A DNA stretch of 64,000 nt, taken from positions 8,432,001 through 8,496,000 of the forward strand of contig NZ_CP073318.1 in the NCBI RefSeq assembly GCF_018263855.1. Reading direction: 5' to 3'. Each line of letters opens with the position of its first letter. The stretch's first letter is position 1. The position numbers and the translations under genes are program-made. This stretch comes from Kutzneria sp. CA-103260 (GTDB lineage: Bacteria > Actinomycetota > Actinomycetes > Mycobacteriales > Pseudonocardiaceae). The notes beneath the pieces were generated by a model, which searched no databases, was not told the DNA's origin, and saw only the letters and a list, made by a program, of their open reading frames with translations. Shown in pieces: positions 41,560-51,444 of this stretch.

Positions 41560-44373
41560 TCAGCTCTTGGTCTTGGCGGGGGCCTTTTTGGCGGCGGGCT
41601 TCTTGGCCGCCGCCGTCTTCTTCTCGGCGGCCGGCTTCTTCTCCGCCGCCGGCTTGCGCGTGGTCGTCCGCTTGGGGGCCGGGCCCTTGGCCCGCTTCTC
41701 CGCCAGCAGCTCGGCCGCGCGCTCGTCGGTCAGCTCCTCGACGCTGTCGCTCTTGCGCAGCGACGCGTTGTACTCGCCGTCGGTGACGTACGGGCCGAAC
41801 CGGCCGTCCTTGACCACCATCGGCTTGCCGGAGACCGGGTCGTTGCCCATCTCCTTGAGCGGCGGCGCCGACGCGGCCGACTGGCGGCCCCGCTTCTTCG
41901 GCTCCGCGTAGATCTTCAGCGCCTCGTCCAGCGTCACCGTGAACAGCTGGTCCTCGGTGGCCAGCGACCGCGAGTCGGTGCCCTTCTTCAGGTACGGGCC
42001 GTAGCGGCCGTTCTGCGCGGTGATCTCGGCCCCGGACTCCGGGTCCTTGCCCACCATGCGCGGCAGCGACAGCAGCTTGAGCGCCTGCTCCAGGGTCACC
42101 GTGTCCAGCGACATGTCCTTGAACAGCGAGCCGGTCCGCGGCTTGGGCGCGGTGGTCTTCTTGCCGTTCGTGGCCTCGGCCGGCTCCGGCAGCACCTCGG
42201 TGACGTACGGGCCGAAGCGGCCGTCCTTGGCCAGGATCTCGTGCCCGGTCACCGGGTCGTTGCCCAGCGAGCGGCCCTCGATCGGGGTGGCGAACAGCTT
42301 CTCGGCCACCTCCGGGGTCAGCTCGTCCGGCGGCAGGCCGTCCTGGAGGTTGGCCCGCTGCGACTCCCCGTCGACCTCGCGCTCCAGGTACGGCCCGAAG
42401 CGGCCGACCCGGACGACCACGGTGTGGCCGTTGTCGTCGGTGAACATCGGGATCGAGTTGATCTGGCGCGGGTCGATGCCCTCGACGCTGGCGTCGATCA
42501 GCTTCTTCAGGCCGCCGCCGCGGCCGACAGAGCCGTCCGGGCCGATGTCGCCGCCGAAGTAGAAGCCGTTCAGCCAGTTGGTGCGCTGCTGGTCGCCGGC
42601 GGCGATCCGCTCCAGCTCGTCCTCCATGGCGGCGGTGAAGTCGTAGTCCACCAGCCGCTCGAAGTGCTGCTCCAGCAGGCCGATCACGGCGAAGGCGACC
42701 CAGGACGGGATCAGCGCCGAGCCGCGCTTCCACACATAGCCGCGGTCCTGGATGGTCTTGATGATCGTCGCGTAGGTCGACGGCCGGCCGATGCCCAGCT
42801 CTTCCATGGTCTTGATCAGGCTGGCGTCGGTGTAGCGCGGCGGCGGGCTGGTGGTGTGCCCGTCGGCGGTCAGCTCGACCGCGGTCACCGCCTGGTCCTT
42901 GACCAGCTGCGGCAGCCGGCGCTCGGCGTCGTCGGCCTCGCCGCCGGCCTCGGAGTCGATCGACTCGACGTAGGCCTTGAGGAAGCCGGCGAAGGTGATG
43001 GTCCGGCCGGAGGCGGCGAAGGTGCACACCTCGCCGGTGGTCGAGGTGCCGGCGATGCGCACGCTCATGGTGGTGCCGCGGGCGTCGTTCATCTGCGACG
43101 CGATGGTCCGCTGCCAGATCAGCTCGTAGAGGCGGAACTCGTCGGCGGCCAGCTCGTTGGCCACCTCGCCGGGGGTGCGGAACACCTCGCCGGCGGGACG
43201 GATCGCCTCGTGCGCCTCCTGGGCGTTCTTGACCTTGCGGGTGTACTGGCGCGGCTTGTCCGAGACGTACTGGGCCCCGTACAGCTGGGTGGCCTGGGCC
43301 CGGGCGGCCGCGACCGCCGACTCCGACAGCGTGGTCGAGTCGGTACGCATGTAGGTGATGTAGCCGTTCTCGTACAGCCGCTGCGCGGTGCTCATCGTGC
43401 GGTCCGCGGAGAAGCGCAGCTTGCGGCTGGCCTCCTGCTGCAACGTGGACGTCATGAACGGCGCATAGGGTCGCCGCGTGTACGGCTTCTCCTCGACCGA
43501 GGTGACCTTGAGGGTGGCGTTGGCCAGCCCACCGGCCAGGCCGCGGGCCTCGGCCTCGGTCAGCACCCGCACGTCGCCGGTGCCCTTGAGCTTGCCGTCC
43601 GGGCCGAAGTCGCGGCCGGTGGCCAGCCGCACGCCGTCCACCTGCACCATGCGGGCGGCGAACTGGCGGGGGTCGGCGTCCGCGCCGGCGTCCAGCTGCG
43701 CGCCGATGTCCCAGTAGGAGGCCGTGACGAAGCGCATCCGCTCGCGCTCCCGCTGCACCACGATGCGGGTCGCCACCGACTGCACCCGGCCCGCCGACAG
43801 CTTCGGCATGACCTTCTTCCACAGCACGGGCGAGACCTCGTAGCCGTAGAGGCGGTCCAGGATGCGCCGGGTCTCGTAGGCCTCGACCAGGTCGGTGTCC
43901 AGGTCGCGGGGGTTGGCCGCGGCGGCCAGGATGGCCGGCTCGGTGATCTCGTGGAAGACCATCCGGCGGACCGGCACCTTGGGCTTGAGCGTCTCCAGCA
44001 GGTGCCAGGCGATGGCCTCGCCCTCGCGGTCACCGTCTGTCGCGAGATAGAGCTCGTCGACGTCCTTGAGCTTCTCCTTCAGCTCGGTGACCGTCGACTT
44101 CTTGTCCGGGGTGACGATGTAGACCGGCTCGAAGCCGTGCTCGATGTCCACGGCGAGGTTGGCCCAGGGCTCGCCCTTGTACTTGGCCGGGATCTCGGCC
44201 GCCTTGCGCGGCAGGTCCCGGATGTGGCCCTTCGACGACTCGACGACGAAGTTGCGTCCCAGGTAGGAGGCGATCTTTCGGGCCTTGGCCGGCGACTCGA
44301 CGATCACCAACCGGCGGTGGCCGGACCCGTTCGTCCCGGCACCGCTCTTGTTCGCCTTTGTCGATCCAGCCAC
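41560..44373 (-). CDS. topA: DNA topoisomerase I
   Basis: Relaxes negative supercoils through a transient 5-phosphotyrosine. The 937-residue type IA enzyme has the Toprim metal triad region DGDREGEA (113-120), SAGRVQSVA (193-201) and the active-site Tyr341 in ITYMRTDS. Four C-terminal topoisomerase repeats with YGPYL/FGPYV-type cores replace zinc fingers, the mycobacterial arrangement. The extreme C-terminus is a Lys/Ala-rich tail (KKPAAKKAPAKTKS) that in relatives aids DNA binding. Own transcription unit. Confidence 0.97.
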   Translation of the reverse strand: MAGSTKANKSGAGTNGSGHRRLVIVESPAKARKIASYLGRNFVVESSKGHIRDLPRKAAEIPAKYKGEPWANLAVDIEHGFEPVYIVTPDKKSTVTELKEKLKDVDELYLATDGDREGEAIAWHLLETLKPKVPVRRMVFHEITEPAILAAAANPRDLDTDLVEAYETRRILDRLYGYEVSPVLWKKVMPKLSAGRVQSVATRIVVQRERERMRFVTASYWDIGAQLDAGADADPRQFAARMVQVDGVRLATGRDFGPDGKLKGTGDVRVLTEAEARGLAGGLANATLKVTSVEEKPYTRRPYAPFMTSTLQQEASRKLRFSADRTMSTAQRLYENGYITYMRTDSTTLSESAVAAARAQATQLYGAQYVSDKPRQYTRKVKNAQEAHEAIRPAGEVFRTPGEVANELAADEFRLYELIWQRTIASQMNDARGTTMSVRIAGTSTTGEVCTFAASGRTITFAGFLKAYVESIDSEAGGEADDAERRLPQLVKDQAVTAVELTADGHTTSPPPRYTDASLIKTMEELGIGRPSTYATIIKTIQDRGYVWKRGSALIPSWVAFAVIGLLEQHFERLVDYDFTAAMEDELERIAAGDQQRTNWLNGFYFGGDIGPDGSVGRGGGLKKLIDASVEGIDPRQINSIPMFTDDNGHTVVVRVGRFGPYLEREVDGESQRANLQDGLPPDELTPEVAEKLFATPIEGRSLGNDPVTGHEILAKDGRFGPYVTEVLPEPAEATNGKKTTAPKPRTGSLFKDMSLDTVTLEQALKLLSLPRMVGKDPESGAEITAQNGRYGPYLKKGTDSRSLATEDQLFTVTLDEALKIYAEPKKRGRQSAASAPPLKEMGNDPVSGKPMVVKDGRFGPYVTDGEYNASLRKSDSVEELTDERAAELLAEKRAKGPAPKRTTTRKPAAEKKPAAEKKTAAAKKPAAKKAPAKTKS

Positions 44374-44533
44374 GCCGTCCCGCTCTCTTGTCTACCTGTG
44401 TCCCCAGCCCGCCACTATGCACCGTCGGACCCCGATGCCACGCAAAGCCGTGACCGACAGAGTGACATAACACAGCGCCGGCACCCATCGGGAGTAGTCC
44501 GCGACACCTTGTTGGAGGACAAACCCTGCCGAA

Positions 44534-44571
44534 ACGGCCCGTTCCGGAGGATACCCTCCGAAACGGGCCGT
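44534..44571 (-). terminator. 17-bp hairpin after the pyrophosphatase gene
   Basis: acggcccgttccggagg pairs with its complement with one mismatch around an atac loop. It starts 16 bases past the stop of the minus-strand hppA gene (44587). Confidence 0.88.
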
Positions 44572-44586
44572 GCTAGTTGTCGTAAA

Positions 44587-46866
44587 TCAGCCCACGCCGT
44601 TGGAGACGGTCTCCGCCGGGGCGTCGGCGATCGTCGTGCTGCGACGCTTGGACACCACCACCGCGGCGACGATGACGATGACCGCGACCACCGCGATGGA
44701 GATGCGGATGGCCGGCGACTGGTCGGCCGCGCTCAGCGCCACGATCGCCGGGGCGATCAGCACCGAGACCAGGTTCATCACCTTCATCAGCGGGTTGATG
44801 GCCGGGCCCGCGGTGTCCTTGAACGGGTCGCCGACGGTGTCGCCGATGACCGTCGCGGCGTGCGCGTCCGAGCCCTTGCCGCCGTGGTTGCCGTCCTCGA
44901 CCAGCTTCTTCGCGTTGTCCCAGGCGCCACCGGAGTTGGCCAGGAACACCGCCATCAGCGTGCCGGTGGCGATGGCGCCGGCCAGGTAGCCGGCCAGCGG
45001 GCCGACACCGAGACCGAAGCCGACCGCGATCGGGGCCAGGATCGCCAGCAGACCCGGGGTGGCCAGCTCACGCAGCGAGTCGCGGGTGCAGATGTCCACC
45101 ACCCGGCCGTACTCCGGGCGGACGCTGCCGTCCATGATGCCCGGGTTGTCCTTGAACTGGCGGCGCACCTCGAACACGATCGCGCCGGCCGCCCTGGTCA
45201 CCGCGTTGACGGCCAGGCCGGAGAACATGAACACCACGGCCGCGCCGACGATCAGGCCGACCAGAGTGCTCGGCGTGAACACCGCGAACGCCGCGTTCAC
45301 GTTCGCCGCCACCACGTCCAGGCCCGCGCCGTTGACGTAGGAGCCGAACAGGGCGGTCGCCGCCAGCACGGCGGTCGCGATCGCGATGCCCTTGGTGATC
45401 GCCTTGGTGGTGTTGCCGACCGCGTCCAGCTCGGTGAGCAGCTTCGCGCCGTCCTCGCTGATCTCGCCGGACATCTCGGCGATGCCCTGCGCGTTGTCGG
45501 AGACCGGGCCGAAGGTGTCCATGGCGACGATGACGCCGACCGTGGTGAGCAGGCCGGTGCCGGCCAGCGCCACCGCGAACAGCGCCACCGCGACACTGCC
45601 GGACAGCAGGAACGCGCCGTACACGGCCGCGCCGATGACCAGCGCGGTGTAGACGGCGGACTCGAAGCCGACCGAGATGCCGGACAGGATGACCGTGGCC
45701 GCGCCGGTCAGCGAGGTCTCGCCGACCGTCTTGACCGGCTTGTACTCGGTGCCGGTGAAGTAGCCGGTCAGCCACAGGATGATCGCCGCCAGCACGATGC
45801 CGATGATCACGGCGACCGCCGCGATCAGGGCCGGGTTGCCGCCGTCGGAGATGCCGTGGTTGAGCTTGGCGAAGGTGCTCGGCAGGTACGTGAAGGCGGC
45901 AATCGTGCACAGCACCGCGGAGATCACCGCGGAGATGTAGAACGAGCGGTTGATCGCCGCGAGGCCGTTCTCGCCCGGGCGGGCCTTGGTGATGTAGACG
46001 CCGATCACCGCGGTGAGCACGCCGATGGCCGGCACGATCAGCGGGAACAACAGGCCCTGCGAGCCGAAGGCGACCGAGCCGAGGATCAGCGCGGCGACCA
46101 GCATCACCGAGTACGACTCGAACAGGTCGGCCGCCATGCCGGCGCAGTCACCCACGTTGTCGCCGACGTTGTCGGCGATGGTGGCCGCGTTGCGGGGGTC
46201 GTCCTCGGGGATGTTCTGCTCGACCTTGCCGACCAGGTCCGCGCCCACGTCGGCGGCCTTGGTGAAGATGCCGCCGCCGACACGCATGAACATGGCGAGC
46301 AGGGCGGCGCCGAAGCCGAAGCCCTCCAGCACCTTGGGGGCCTCGCCGGCGAAGGCCAGCACGACCACCGAGGCGCCGAGCAGGCCGAGGCCGACCGTGC
46401 TCATGCCAACCACACCGCCGGTGCGGAAAGCTACGCGCATCGCCTTCTCGCGGCCGCCCTCGGGCTCGTTCGCGGCCGCGGCCACGCGCAGGTTCGCGCG
46501 GGTCGACAGCCACATGCCGAGGTAACCGATCGCGGCCGAGAAGACGGCGCCGATGATGAAGAAGACAGAGCGGCCGATACGTTCGCCGATGCTGTCCGCG
46601 GGAAGGAAGAACAGCAGCACGAAGACGATGACCACAAAGATGGCCAGCGTGCGGAACTGCCGGTTGAGATAGGCCGCGGCGCCCTCCTGAACGGCCTTCG
46701 CGATGTCCTGCATCTTCGGAGTGCCCTGGCCCGCGGCCAGCACCTCCTTGCGCAGCACGAACGCGATGGCCAGGGCGATGATGGCGACCACGGCGACCAC
46801 ACCGACGATGGTGTAGTCACCCCCGGACAGCGTGAGACCGCCGTCCGCGAGTTGAAGCCGGGACAT
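44587..46866 (-). CDS. hppA: Proton-translocating inorganic pyrophosphatase, K+-independent type
   Basis: Couples hydrolysis of pyrophosphate to proton export across the membrane. The 759-residue protein has about 16 helices and the family motifs ADVGADLVGKVE, NVGDNVGDCAGMAAD, and a second pyrophosphate site near DTVGDPFKDTAGPA. Lys488 in GNTTKAITKG marks the K+-independent class (K+-dependent enzymes have Ala there). ATG 46866 has aggaggacg directly upstream, which settles the start against an ATG seven codons earlier. The soluble enzyme ppa is also present in this window, so both routes of pyrophosphate use exist. Confidence 0.95.
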   Translation of the reverse strand: MSRLQLADGGLTLSGGDYTIVGVVAVVAIIALAIAFVLRKEVLAAGQGTPKMQDIAKAVQEGAAAYLNRQFRTLAIFVVIVFVLLFFLPADSIGERIGRSVFFIIGAVFSAAIGYLGMWLSTRANLRVAAAANEPEGGREKAMRVAFRTGGVVGMSTVGLGLLGASVVVLAFAGEAPKVLEGFGFGAALLAMFMRVGGGIFTKAADVGADLVGKVEQNIPEDDPRNAATIADNVGDNVGDCAGMAADLFESYSVMLVAALILGSVAFGSQGLLFPLIVPAIGVLTAVIGVYITKARPGENGLAAINRSFYISAVISAVLCTIAAFTYLPSTFAKLNHGISDGGNPALIAAVAVIIGIVLAAIILWLTGYFTGTEYKPVKTVGETSLTGAATVILSGISVGFESAVYTALVIGAAVYGAFLLSGSVAVALFAVALAGTGLLTTVGVIVAMDTFGPVSDNAQGIAEMSGEISEDGAKLLTELDAVGNTTKAITKGIAIATAVLAATALFGSYVNGAGLDVVAANVNAAFAVFTPSTLVGLIVGAAVVFMFSGLAVNAVTRAAGAIVFEVRRQFKDNPGIMDGSVRPEYGRVVDICTRDSLRELATPGLLAILAPIAVGFGLGVGPLAGYLAGAIATGTLMAVFLANSGGAWDNAKKLVEDGNHGGKGSDAHAATVIGDTVGDPFKDTAGPAINPLMKVMNLVSVLIAPAIVALSAADQSPAIRISIAVVAVIVIVAAVVVSKRRSTTIADAPAETVSNGVG

Positions 46867-47090
46867 CCGTCCTCCTGGTGACGTCATGCGTGTTACAGCC
46901 GTCAGCGCCAGGAGCCGGTGTCGTGCGTCGGCTCCGACGCAGCGTGTGCACCCTCACACAAGGGTGCGATGCCGGCGGAGTCTATTGGTCGGTCAAGTCG
47001 GTCAGACGATCAGTCCCGATCCGTTCACAGTCCGTTATCTTCAGCGGGCGTTGTGAATCGATCCAGCAGCCGTCTGCCCCGCCTGTCGCG

Positions 47091-49478
47091 ATGGACCGTC
47101 AGACACCCACTGTGAACGCCCGCTCGGCCGGTCGAGTGGTGTCGCACCTGTGTGCGAAGCTCGGGGCTGTGGGCGGAACCGAGCGTGGTCGTGAACTGCT
47201 GCGGCGCGTGCTGGCCGGGGTGCCGGCGGGCGAGTCGCCGCTGACGCACGTCACCGACCAGCCCGAGCGGCCCGGCCGGCGGGTGGACTGGCCGGCCTGG
47301 GTTGATCAACAGCTGGTCAGCGCCCTCGGCGAGGCCGGCGTGACGCGGCCCTGGGTGCACCAGGCCCGGGCCGCCGAGCTCGCCTGGTCGGGCAAACATG
47401 TGGTGCTCGCCACAGGAACGGCGTCCGGGAAGTCGCTCGGGTACCAACTGCCGGTGTTGAGCCGTCTGGCTGAAGATCCGCGGGCGACCGCTCTGTACCT
47501 GTCGCCGACCAAGGCGCTGGGGGCCGATCAGCTCCGGTCCGTGCTGTCCCTCGGGGTCGACGGCGTTCGTCCGGCATCCTTCGACGGCGACACCCCGATG
47601 GTCGAGCGGGACTGGGTCCGGGCGCACTCCCGCTGGGTGTTCACCAACCCCGACATGCTGCACCGGGGCGTGCTGCCCAACCACGCCCGCTGGTCCAGCT
47701 TCTTCCGCCGGCTCGCCTACGTCGTCGTCGACGAGTGCCACACCTACCGCGGCGTTTTCGGCTCCCATGTGGCGCTGTTGATGCGCCGGCTGCGGCGGGT
47801 CGCCGCCAAGTACGGGGCCTCGCCGGTGTTCGTGCTGGCCTCCGCCACCGTCGCCGACCCCGCAGGGTTCGCCGAGCGGCTGTGCGGCGTCACCTTCGAG
47901 GCCGTCGACGAGGACACCTCGCCGCGGGGCGAGCGGACCGTCGCGCTGTGGGAGCCGCCGCTGCTGGAGGAGCTCGCCGGCGAGAACGGCGCCCCCATCC
48001 GTCGGGCTGCCGGCACCGAGGCCGCCCGCATCCTCGCCGATCTCGTCATCGAGAAGGCCCGGACGCTGGCCTTCGTCCGCTCCCGGCGCGGCGCCGAGCT
48101 CACCGCCCTGGCCGCCCGGCGGATCCTCGCCGAAGTCGACGACGACCTGGTCAGCCGGGTCGCCGCCTACCGCGCCGGCTTCCTGCCCGAGGAGCGCCGA
48201 GCCCTCGAACGCTCCCTGTCCGACGGCCGACTGCTCGGCGTCGCCACCACCAATGCCCTGGAGCTCGGCGTCGACATCGCCGGCCTCGACGCCGTGGTCG
48301 TCGCCGGCTATCCCGGCACCCTGGCCTCGTTCTGGCAGCAGGCCGGGCGGGCCGGCCGCACCGGTGACGGCTCCCTCGTCGTGTTCGTGGCCAGGGACGA
48401 TCCGCTCGACACCTACCTCGTGCACCATCCCGCCGCCGTGCTGGACAAGCCCGTCGAGGCCACCGTGCTCGACCCCGTCAACCCCTATGTGCTGGCCCCC
48501 CAGCTCGCGTGCGCCGCCTCCGAACTGCCGCTCACCCCCGACTGCCTGGAGACCTTCGGCGGCGCCACCCGGGAGATCGTCGACGACCTCGTTCGCGACG
48601 GCCTGCTACGCAAGCGCCCCACCGGCTGGTACTGGACCTCCCGCGAACGCCCCCACGCCGGCGTCGACATCCGTGGCTCCGGCGGCGAGCAGATCGCCGT
48701 CGTCGAGGGCGACTCCGGGCGCATGCTCGGCACCGTCGATCCCGGATCCGCCACCTGGCAGGTCCACCCCGGGGCCCTGTACCTGCACCAGGGCACCTCC
48801 TACGTGGTAGACGAGCTCTCCCTGGAGGACGGGCTGGCCCTCGTGCACTCCGAGGACCCCGAGTGGACCACCCAGCCCCGCAACGTCGTCGACATCGCCG
48901 TCGTCCACACCGCCCAGCAGGAGTCCTTCACCGGCGTCACCGTCTGCCTGGGCGAGGTCGACGTCACCTCCCAGGTCGTCGGCTACCTGCGCAAACTGCC
49001 GTCCGGCCGGGTCATCGACCAGGTCCCCCTCGACCTGCCCGAGCAGACCCTGCGCACTCGGGCCGTCTGGTACACCATCGACCCCGACCTGCTCTCCGCC
49101 GCCGGCATCGACGCTCCCCGTGTCCCCGGCTCCCTGCACGCCGCCGAACACGCCGCCATCGGCCTGCTCCCCCTGTTCGCCACCTGCGACCGCTGGGACA
49201 TCGGCGGCGTCTCCACCGCCCTGCACGCCGACACCGGCTTCCCCACCGTTTTCGTCCACGACGGCCACCCCGGCGGCGCCGGCTTCGCCGACCGCGGTCA
49301 TGCCGCCCTGGTCCCCTGGCTCACCGCCACCCGCGAGGCCATCGCCTCCTGCGAGTGCCTGATGGGCTGCCCCTCCTGCGTCCAGTCCCCCAAGTGCGGC
49401 AACGGCAACGAGCCCTTGGACAAGGAGGGCGCGGTCGCGGTGCTGACGGCCGTCCTGGACGTGATCGCGCCGCAGTAA
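47091..49478 (+). CDS. DEAD/H-box helicase with DUF1998 cysteine domain (MrfA type)
   Basis: A 795-residue superfamily 2 helicase. Walker A-like ATGTASGKS (107-115), DECH (214-217), ASAT, and AGRAGRTGDG in the second RecA domain are present. The C-terminal DUF1998 part ends with a four-cysteine cluster CECLMGCPSCVQSPKC that binds zinc in this family. Bacillus MrfA and relatives act in mitomycin-type DNA repair. The start is uncertain: ATG 47091 or GTG 47112; neither has a clear ribosome binding site. It is divergent from hppA across about 220 bases. Confidence 0.92.
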   Translation: MDRQTPTVNARSAGRVVSHLCAKLGAVGGTERGRELLRRVLAGVPAGESPLTHVTDQPERPGRRVDWPAWVDQQLVSALGEAGVTRPWVHQARAAELAWSGKHVVLATGTASGKSLGYQLPVLSRLAEDPRATALYLSPTKALGADQLRSVLSLGVDGVRPASFDGDTPMVERDWVRAHSRWVFTNPDMLHRGVLPNHARWSSFFRRLAYVVVDECHTYRGVFGSHVALLMRRLRRVAAKYGASPVFVLASATVADPAGFAERLCGVTFEAVDEDTSPRGERTVALWEPPLLEELAGENGAPIRRAAGTEAARILADLVIEKARTLAFVRSRRGAELTALAARRILAEVDDDLVSRVAAYRAGFLPEERRALERSLSDGRLLGVATTNALELGVDIAGLDAVVVAGYPGTLASFWQQAGRAGRTGDGSLVVFVARDDPLDTYLVHHPAAVLDKPVEATVLDPVNPYVLAPQLACAASELPLTPDCLETFGGATREIVDDLVRDGLLRKRPTGWYWTSRERPHAGVDIRGSGGEQIAVVEGDSGRMLGTVDPGSATWQVHPGALYLHQGTSYVVDELSLEDGLALVHSEDPEWTTQPRNVVDIAVVHTAQQESFTGVTVCLGEVDVTSQVVGYLRKLPSGRVIDQVPLDLPEQTLRTRAVWYTIDPDLLSAAGIDAPRVPGSLHAAEHAAIGLLPLFATCDRWDIGGVSTALHADTGFPTVFVHDGHPGGAGFADRGHAALVPWLTATREAIASCECLMGCPSCVQSPKCGNGNEPLDKEGAVAVLTAVLDVIAPQ

Positions 49479-49515
49479 CCGAGATCGGGGTCCGGGGCGG
49501 AGCCTCGGCGTGGGG

Positions 49516-49590
49516 TGTGGGGCCGGGCCCCACAAAGCACGGCGAGCGATAACGGCCCGCGCTCTCCGCGGGCAGACTCTGCCCAATCGC
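49516..49590. repeat. Two-hairpin repeat element, copy A
   Basis: tgtgggg/ccccaca with loop ccggg (49516-49534) is followed by gcccgcg/cgcgggc with loop ctctc (49555-49573). The segment between contains gcgataa. It lies about 40 bases after the helicase stop and may also terminate it. Confidence 0.7.
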
Positions 49591-49608
49591 GAGCCCCGGC
49601 GTGGGGGC

Positions 49609-49685
49609 GTGGGGGCCGGGCCCCCACAAGACACTCCAAGCGATGAAGGCCCGCGCTTTCCGCGGGCACACTTCACCCGGTCGCT
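49609..49685. repeat. Two-hairpin repeat element, copy B
   Basis: gtggggg/cccccac with loop ccggg (49609-49627) is followed by gcccgcg/cgcgggc with loop ctttc (49649-49667). Order, loop sequence and spacing (gcgatgaag between) match copy A, so the two are a tandem duplication about 94 bases apart. Confidence 0.7.
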
Positions 49686-49772
49686 TGGGGCGCCGGGGCG
49701 CCGGTTGAATCCGGCGCATCCCGGCGCTCTCCATATACCGCCGAACACCCGCCCATCGCCTGCTACCGCGTT

Positions 49773-50138
49773 GTGTGTGCGACCGTCGAGGGTGGCGTCT
49801 CGACCGCGGGGCGCTCGCGGACAACCAGGGAGGCGGTGGTGTCCGGCGCGGCGGTCGCCCTCGGGGGCCGATGGTGCTCGGCCCCGTCCCGGTCGCTACC
49901 GGGAGGCGATTGTCGGTGCTGGTGTTCGGCTGTGCACCTGTCCCGCGTCCACGTCGCCCACGAGCGGGAACGGCGAGCGGACGGGCGGGCAGGGTTGGTG
50001 CGGTGGCTGCGTCGGGTCCCCGCGCTCGGGGTGGTCGCGGGAGGACGTCACGGGGCCCGGCGCAGCCGGCAGGGCGATCAGAAGGAGTCGGCCGCCACGA
50101 GGTGCTGGGCGGAGGCACCCAGCAGCTCGCCAACGTGA
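49773..50138 (+). CDS. Uncertain Cys/Arg-rich hypothetical ORF
   Basis: A 121-codon frame beginning MCATVEGGVSTAG with strongly G/C third positions and lower G/C second positions, as in real genes here. It has a small Cys cluster (CRCWCS) and an Arg-rich C-terminus. No ribosome binding site is visible and its last 60 bases overlap the convergent primase-polymerase gene. No family recognised. Confidence 0.33.
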   Translation: MCATVEGGVSTAGRSRTTREAVVSGAAVALGGRWCSAPSRSLPGGDCRCWCSAVHLSRVHVAHERERRADGRAGLVRWLRRVPALGVVAGGRHGARRSRQGDQKESAATRCWAEAPSSSPT

Positions 50139-50716
50139 TCCGGTCGGGTGGCCTCGACGAGGGCCTCCTGCACGACCTGGGAATCCGGCAGCGACCAACC
50201 GCAGACTTCGGGCTTCACCCGCCAGTGCACGACACCGTGCTGGAAGGGGGTGGGCGGCAACGGGATCCAGCTGTTCAAGCCGTGCAGCACGACATCGCCG
50301 CGTCCGGCGAGTTCGGCCGTCAGCTCCTGGCCGGAGTTGACCAGGAACATCCACTTGCCGGCAGGGGTGGCGGCGATCGGCACCGGCACGCCGGTCATGC
50401 GCAGCACACCGGCCACGCGACGGCCCAGCTCGGCATCCACCTCGATGGCGTCCACCACGTAACCGGTGGCGACCAGCAGGCTGTACCGACGCCCGGTCCA
50501 CCAGGCGGCGACCTGCTCCGGCTTGGTGCCGATCCGCTCGGCCCAGTCACGGTGCACCGGCACCGGGCCGGTCTGCTCGACGCCGTCCCTGCCCGCCCAC
50601 TGCGAGCCCGTCGGATAGGTGCCCGGCAGCACCGGCCATCCGCGCCACGCGAGGCCCATGGCCTCAGCCCGCAGCTCGATGCGGAACGCGCCGCGCCAGC
50701 TATCCGACCAATCCAT
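50078..50716 (-). CDS. Bifunctional DNA primase/polymerase (prim-pol) domain protein
   Basis: A 212-residue protein consisting of a prim-pol N-terminal domain alone. Features: RGWPVLPGTYP near the start, GRRYSLLVATGYVVDAIEVD with acidic residues, TPAGKWMFLV, and LNSWIPLPPTPFQHGVVHW. Replicative prim-pol proteins of plasmids carry an extra helicase part; none is present. Short chromosomal versions near this locus are common in actinobacteria, with unknown role. ATG 50716 has aaggagg seven bases upstream. It lies downstream of the tad operon on the same strand, after a 260-base gap. Confidence 0.78.
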   Translation of the reverse strand: MDWSDSWRGAFRIELRAEAMGLAWRGWPVLPGTYPTGSQWAGRDGVEQTGPVPVHRDWAERIGTKPEQVAAWWTGRRYSLLVATGYVVDAIEVDAELGRRVAGVLRMTGVPVPIAATPAGKWMFLVNSGQELTAELAGRGDVVLHGLNSWIPLPPTPFQHGVVHWRVKPEVCGWSLPDSQVVQEALVEATRPDHVGELLGASAQHLVAADSF

Positions 50717-50976
50717 CTTCTGTCGCCTCCTTGACTGTCAGGCGCCGTGTCGGTGCCCACAACACACTCAACGGCATGGGCCGCCGACTCCGTAACCCCG
50801 CGTCGACCACTGGTAGCTGACGGACGGCGAGTGATGTGTCGAACAGCGATGGGCTGAACGGTGGACGGCAGCCCATTCCGCGACGACGAACTGCCACCGA
50901 AGAGTGACGACACGCGGCCAACCGGGTGTGACACCACTCACCGCTGCTGAGCGACCGCTCGTCGTGTCATCACCGG

Positions 50977-51444
50977 TCATCGGCGACCTGGCACTTCAGC
51001 CGGACCTGCACGGGCATGTGCATTGGCCGCGCCGGACAACGCCGCCCATCCCGGTGGTCGAGCGGTCACCTCGACGTAGGCCTCCCACTCGACGATGCGA
51101 CAAGCGGTCAACGTGGCCGACATCCGCTCGACGACCCACCGCGCCCGCTCGCAGGCCCGGTCCACTCCCGCCACCGCCTGCCCCGCCGCCGCCAACGCCG
51201 CCAGGTCGGCCGCCGACGCGACTCGATGCCTCGTCACCACCGCCCCGCCGACCTGCAGCCCCAGCACGATCAGCAGCATCAGCACCGCCGCCAGGCCGGC
51301 CATCACCACGGTCGCCGAGCCCCGCTCATCCCCGAGCAGCGAACCCCCGTCCTCCGCTGGCCGCAGGGAATCACCCGGCTCAACCCCGAACACCCGGTCA
51401 TCCGATGGCAGCGTCGCACCGCTCGGCTCCGGTGTTCCGCTCAT
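50977..51444 (-). CDS. TadG-like / Rv3655c-type pseudopilin-associated protein
   Basis: A 155-residue protein with about 50 polar residues and then DERGSATVVMAGLAAVLMLL, the processing-and-helix segment of Tad pilus proteins. After it comes a short extracellular part with a Cys pair (CERARW, TACRIVEW). It is the last gene of the tad operon, overlapping TadE by ATGA. The start at ATG 51444 is favoured by that overlap. Confidence 0.78.
   Translation of the reverse strand: MSGTPEPSGATLPSDDRVFGVEPGDSLRPAEDGGSLLGDERGSATVVMAGLAAVLMLLIVLGLQVGGAVVTRHRVASAADLAALAAAGQAVAGVDRACERARWVVERMSATLTACRIVEWEAYVEVTARPPGWAALSGAANAHARAGPAEVPGRR

Noticed and set aside
41275..46881. A 1,868-codon plus-strand frame opposite topA and hppA
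   Set aside because: Same mirror effect; the minus strand has two complete, motif-rich genes.
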